Shown: positions 5,867-9,134 of the stretch, one piece after another | Layout of the letters: each line of letters starts with the position of its first letter | Position numbering within the stretch: position 1 is the first letter of the stretch | Source of the DNA: Schleiferiaceae bacterium | Lineage (GTDB): Bacteria; Bacteroidota; Bacteroidia; Flavobacteriales; Schleiferiaceae | DNA length: 9,134 nt | NCBI GenBank assembly: GCA_023260615.1 | Contig: JALQUY010000053.1 | Location: 1-9,134 of the forward strand | Reading direction: 5' to 3' | Notes under the pieces: model-generated | Seen by the model: the letters and a program-made list of their open reading frames with translations, nothing else | Databases searched by the model: none | What the model was told of the DNA's origin: nothing | Made by a program: the position numbers and the translations under genes

Positions 5867-8344
5867 TTAGAATTGCTGTCCAAGGACAAAGTGAGTCTGC
5901 CAGCCGGAAGGACCGGATTGGCCGGGCAAGTTATCAAAGCCATAGCCCAAATCCACGCCCAACAGGCCAAACATCGGCATGAAGATGCGCAAACCGACGC
6001 CGGTCGAACGCTTGAGCTCAAACGGGCGGTAGTCCGCGAAGTTGTCGTAGTTGTTGCCCGCCTCGGCAAAGGCTAGCACAAAGATTTGCGCGTTGGGGTT
6101 GGGCGAGAGCAAGTAGCGCAGCTCCGTGGTGAACTTGTTGTACAACGCACCGCCGCCATCGGGGGTCAAGCTGTAGTTGGTATACCCACGCAGGCCAATG
6201 ATTTCACGGCCGTCCAAGACGAAGTTCTGCAAGCCGTCCCCGCCCAGGTAGTAGCGCTCAAAGGGCGGCAAGCCGTAGGCCTTGTTGTAGGAGCCCAAGA
6301 GGCCAAATTCTGAATACGAACGCACCACGAAGTTTTTGAAGATCTCTGCGTAGTAGTCGCCGGTGAACTTCCACTTGTGGTATTCGATGAATTTGAACTT
6401 CTCTTCCGTGCTGAGCTTGGTGTAGTCGCGGCCGTCCAACAGCGATACCGGGGGCGTAGCTTCCAAGCTAAATGCGATGCTGGAGCCACGCGTGGGGAAG
6501 ATGGGCAGGTCGCGGTTGTCGCGGCGCAAGCTCAACGTGTAGGCGACGGAATTGGCGATGCCCGTCGTGAAGTTTCCGCCCACAAAGGGGTAGTTGTTGA
6601 TGTCGAAGCGGCGGTACTCCAGCGCGTGGTAGAGCGTGAAGTAGTCATCCGGCCACTTGAGGCGCTTGCCCTGACCCAGGGTGACACCGGTGATGGCGAT
6701 TTTTTGGGCCGTGCTGTCCGTGCGGCCGTTGTAGTTCATGGTGTTGTGGTAGGCCGAGAAGGTCACCGAATTGGGCTTCTTGCCGCCCCACCAGGGCTCC
6801 GTAAAGCTGAAGTTGTAGGAGCTGTAGTAGGTGCCGTTCGTCTGCGCGCGGATGGTGATGGTTTGGCCATCTCCAGCGGGCAAGGGCTGCCAAGCTTTCT
6901 TGTTGAAGAGGTTGCGCGAAGAGAAGTTGTTGAAGTTCAAGCCCAGCGTGCCCACTACGGTGTAGGCCCCCCAGCCGCCTTGAAGTTCCAGCTGGCTGGT
7001 CGACTGCTCGACAACGGTGTACTCCAGATCCACGGTTCCGGTCACGGGGTCGGGGATGGGCACAGGCGTGATTTGACGGGGGTCAAAGTAGCCAAGCTGG
7101 CCCAATTCACGGACGGTACGCATGATGTCCGCCTTGGAGAACAGGTCGCCGGGACGCGTGCGGATCTCGCGGTAGACCACGTGGTCGTTGGTGCGTTCGT
7201 TGCCGTTTACAATGACTTTGCGGACGGTGGCTTGGCGGCCTTCCCGAATGCGAATCTCCATGTCAATCGAGTCATTCTCCACCTTCACCTCCACGGGGAT
7301 GACGTTGGCAAAGAGGTAGCCGTTGTTCAAATAAAGCGAAGAAATGTCGTTGCTGTTGGGGTCGCCGTTGATGCGGGTATTGAGGGCCTTGGCGTCGTAG
7401 CGATCGCCGGGCTCAATCTTCAAGATAGACTGAAGCACCTCCGTGGTGTACTTGGAGTTGCCGTAGAAGGAAATGCTGCGGAAGTAGTAGGGGCGGCCCT
7501 CGTCAATGGTCATCTCGATCATCAACTTGTCCTCCACGCGGTAGACCGTATCGTGGGTGATGCGCATGTCGCGGTAGCCCGCTTCATTGTACGCCTCCAC
7601 GATGAGAACCTTGTCCGCTTCGAGCTTCTCCTTCAGCCACTTGGAGGTGGTGAAGATGTTCCACTTGCGGTAGCGGTGCGTGTCGTCCATGACGCGGCGC
7701 AGCTTGGCATCCGTCAGGGCCGTATTGCCATGGAAGACGATGTCGTCAATGCGCAAGCGGGGGCCAGGCACGATGTCGATGCGAAGGACCACGGCATCGA
7801 GCAAAAGACTGTCGCGCTCCGTACTAATCTTCGCGGTCGCATCGGGGAAGCCCTTGTCGCGGAAATGCTTCAGAATGGCGTTGGTAGAGGTGATCTTCAG
7901 GTTTTCCGAAACCACCATGCCGCGGTTCAATTCCAAGAGCTCGCGCAAGGCATCCTGCTTGCCCTTTTTGATGCCCGTGAAGTAGTACTTGCTAAGCTTA
8001 GGAAGAGTGGTGAGGCGGAATTCGAGGTAAACAGTGCGGTTGATTTTTTGCGTGACGAAGAGCTGCACATCGGAGAAGAGCTCCTGGTCCCACAAGTTGC
8101 GAACGGCCTGGGCCACGCGCTCCGAGGGGAACTGCACTTTATCGCCCACATTCAAGCCAGAAAGTAGGGCCACCATGGTGGGGTCCAGTTGGTCGGCGCC
8201 TGAAACCGTGATGCCGCCAATTTCGTAATCGACCTCCGGTTTGATGTCAATTTCTTGACCCAGCTGGATTTGGGCCTGGGCAGCCACGGGGGCAAACGCC
8301 AAGCTTACGGCCACGAAGAGGAGGCGGAATAGAATGCGGTTCAT
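5867..8344 (-). CDS. bamA: Outer membrane protein assembly factor BamA
   Basis: An 825-residue Omp85-family protein, the central insertase that folds beta-barrel proteins into the outer membrane. The signal peptide is about 1-24 (cut after AQA). Five POTRA repeats can be placed: about 40-113, 114-193, 195-284 (with DDIVFHGN), 286-369 (RSISFYGNSKY) and 372-447 (RKVIVNGNERT). The rest (about 450-825) is the beta-barrel, rich in alternating aromatic and polar residues, with the family's loop-6 motif as GLRGY (717-721, key Arg719) and a C-terminal Phe (LGQQF) expected of an outer-membrane strand. Length and layout are normal for Bacteroidota. The ATG overlaps the uppS stop as ATGA, and the gene ends 3 bp before the first skp. 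A related Omp85 such as TamA is unlikely given five POTRAs and this neighbourhood. Confidence 0.97.
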   Translation of the reverse strand: MNRILFRLLFVAVSLAFAPVAAQAQIQLGQEIDIKPEVDYEIGGITVSGADQLDPTMVALLSGLNVGDKVQFPSERVAQAVRNLWDQELFSDVQLFVTQKINRTVYLEFRLTTLPKLSKYYFTGIKKGKQDALRELLELNRGMVVSENLKITSTNAILKHFRDKGFPDATAKISTERDSLLLDAVVLRIDIVPGPRLRIDDIVFHGNTALTDAKLRRVMDDTHRYRKWNIFTTSKWLKEKLEADKVLIVEAYNEAGYRDMRITHDTVYRVEDKLMIEMTIDEGRPYYFRSISFYGNSKYTTEVLQSILKIEPGDRYDAKALNTRINGDPNSNDISSLYLNNGYLFANVIPVEVKVENDSIDMEIRIREGRQATVRKVIVNGNERTNDHVVYREIRTRPGDLFSKADIMRTVRELGQLGYFDPRQITPVPIPDPVTGTVDLEYTVVEQSTSQLELQGGWGAYTVVGTLGLNFNNFSSRNLFNKKAWQPLPAGDGQTITIRAQTNGTYYSSYNFSFTEPWWGGKKPNSVTFSAYHNTMNYNGRTDSTAQKIAITGVTLGQGKRLKWPDDYFTLYHALEYRRFDINNYPFVGGNFTTGIANSVAYTLSLRRDNRDLPIFPTRGSSIAFSLEATPPVSLLDGRDYTKLSTEEKFKFIEYHKWKFTGDYYAEIFKNFVVRSYSEFGLLGSYNKAYGLPPFERYYLGGDGLQNFVLDGREIIGLRGYTNYSLTPDGGGALYNKFTTELRYLLSPNPNAQIFVLAFAEAGNNYDNFADYRPFELKRSTGVGLRIFMPMFGLLGVDLGYGFDNLPGQSGPSGWQTHFVLGQQF

Positions 8345-9069
8345 GAGGTAGTCTCGTTCAATTGTTCGCTGGTCTTACCCATGCGGCGTTCGCGTTGGGT
8401 ATAGCTGGCGATGGCTTCTTCCAGGTGTTCCTTGGAAAAATCGGGCCAAAGTACGGGCAAGAAGACCAATTCTGCGTAACTAATTTGCCAGAGTAAGTAA
8501 TTGGAAATGCGCTGTTCGCCTGAAGTTCGAATGACCAAATCGGGGTCGGGCATGCCTGCCGTGTACAGGGCTCCCGAAAAAGCCGCTTCGTCGATGCTGT
8601 CGACCGTTCGGGTGCCGTCGGCCACTTCTTGGGCCAGTTGGCGCGTGGCATGGAGCATTTCTTGGCGGCTGCCATAGCTCAGCGCAAGGGTCAGCACCAA
8701 TGTCGTATTGCCCGCCGTAGCATCTTTGACTTCTTGGAGTTCGCGTTGGGCGCTCTCCGGGAGGAGGTTTAGCTTGCCAATCGCTTGGAGTTGAACCCCT
8801 TGCTTCATGAGGGTGGGCAGTTCCTTCTTCAGGCTGCTGACCAAAATCTTCATCAAGGCGTTTACCTCCGCCTTGGGGCGGGCCCAGTTTTCTTCTGAAA
8901 AGGCATAGACCGTGAGGTAGGGGATGCCCAGCTCGCCACAGGCTTCGGTCGTGCGGCGCAAGGCCTCCACGCCGACTTCGTGGCCGCGGATGCGGGTGCG
9001 GAAGCCTTGCTGCTTCGCCCAACGGCCGTTGCCGTCCATGATGATGGCGATGTGTTTGGGTAAGCTCAT
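8341..9069 (-). CDS. uppS: Undecaprenyl diphosphate synthase (cis-isoprenyl transferase) UppS
   Basis: A cytoplasmic/peripheral-membrane enzyme that extends farnesyl diphosphate with isopentenyl diphosphate to make the C55 lipid carrier of peptidoglycan and surface-glycan synthesis. Signatures of cis-prenyltransferases are complete (numbering of the 242-residue form): IAIIMDGNGRWAK with the Mg-binding Asp12, RGHEVG, YAFSEENWARP (55-65), and RTSGEQRISNYLLWQ (181-195) followed by YAEL. The ATG at 9069 is chosen because it overlaps the stop of the upstream frame as ATGA, the same joint used between uppS and bamA, and places MSLPKHIAIIMD at the N-terminus. An in-frame ATG at 9090 would add MFKLLAP, which matches no family feature, but it cannot be excluded. 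No Shine-Dalgarno is visible at either start. Confidence 0.96.
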   Translation of the reverse strand: MSLPKHIAIIMDGNGRWAKQQGFRTRIRGHEVGVEALRRTTEACGELGIPYLTVYAFSEENWARPKAEVNALMKILVSSLKKELPTLMKQGVQLQAIGKLNLLPESAQRELQEVKDATAGNTTLVLTLALSYGSRQEMLHATRQLAQEVADGTRTVDSIDEAAFSGALYTAGMPDPDLVIRTSGEQRISNYLLWQISYAELVFLPVLWPDFSKEHLEEAIASYTQRERRMGKTSEQLNETTS

Positions 9070-9134
9070 CGGTGCAAGAAGCTTGAACATTTTTCCATGA
9101 AGGCCTCCAAATGGATACCCAGCCCCACGTTGAG
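9066..9134 (-). CDS. C-terminal tail of an unidentified upstream gene (partial)
   Basis: A minus-strand frame enters at the window edge and ends with TGA at 9066-9068, encoding about 22 residues (LNVGLGIHLEAFMEKCSS, then FLHR). Its stop overlaps the proposed uppS ATG as ATGA, and its codons mostly end in G or C like the neighbouring genes, which is why I think it is real. I do not recognise the family from so short a tail. In many Bacteroidota the gene before uppS is a DUF6089 outer-membrane protein, but the residues here give no support for that. The other two minus-strand frames are also open over this stretch, so the frame choice rests on the joint. Confidence 0.4.
   Translation of the reverse strand, partial: LNVGLGIHLEAFMEKCSSFLHR

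Noticed and set aside
6377..8167. A 596-codon open frame on the plus strand, antisense to bamA
   Set aside because: It lies wholly inside a well-supported bamA gene, shows no recognisable domain, and its low-complexity Val/Ala/Gly/His-rich translation is what GC-rich codon bias gives on the opposite strand.
1..9134. A mobile element, defence island or biosynthetic cluster
   Set aside because: No transposase, integrase, toxin, nuclease or synthase genes and no terminal repeats are visible; every gene belongs to a familiar housekeeping or pigment family.

Overview
This 9.1 kb window is a densely coded piece of chromosome from a bacterium of the phylum Bacteroidota, most likely flavobacteria-like and unusually GC-rich for that group. 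The evidence is the gene order uppS-bamA-skp-skp-murI, which is typical of Bacteroidota, the Bacteroidota-type sequences of MurQ and of the carotenoid desaturase, and start codons that mostly lack a Shine-Dalgarno sequence. I did not compute GC content and cannot name a genus.

Left half, plus strand (1-3994): four genes run head to tail with no room for internal promoters. They are the 3' end of an ABC exporter (ATP-binding domain with degenerate catalytic residues), an RsmB/NOP-family RNA m5C methyltransferase, the MurNAc-6-phosphate etherase murQ, and a CrtD/CrtI-family carotenoid desaturase. Junctions are 1 bp, 21 bp (a small tandem repeat with a duplicated stop codon) and a 19 bp overlap. 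Their functions (export, RNA modification, wall recycling, pigment) are unrelated, so this looks like a polycistronic run and not a pathway.

Middle (about 3995-4031): a short convergent junction carries a hairpin with A/T tracts outside it, probably a shared terminator. It overlaps the last codons of murI.

Right half, minus strand (4024-9134): a compact cell-envelope operon is transcribed leftward: an unidentified gene tail at the window edge, uppS (undecaprenyl diphosphate synthase), bamA (outer-membrane insertase), two tandem Skp/OmpH periplasmic chaperones, then murI (glutamate racemase). Joints are ATGA, ATGA, 3 bp, 20 bp and TAATG, which points to strong translational coupling. Together these genes supply the lipid carrier and D-glutamate for peptidoglycan, and the chaperones plus insertase that build the outer membrane.

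There is no gene-free stretch longer than about 30 bases. I saw no tRNA, rRNA, CRISPR array, insertion sequence, prophage or defence module. I looked for an undescribed system and did not find one: this is an ordinary housekeeping region. The points that merit a second look are small: the degenerate ABC site, the stop-codon repeat, a codon-usage change inside the methyltransferase gene, two divergent Skp paralogues and a possible internal promoter.
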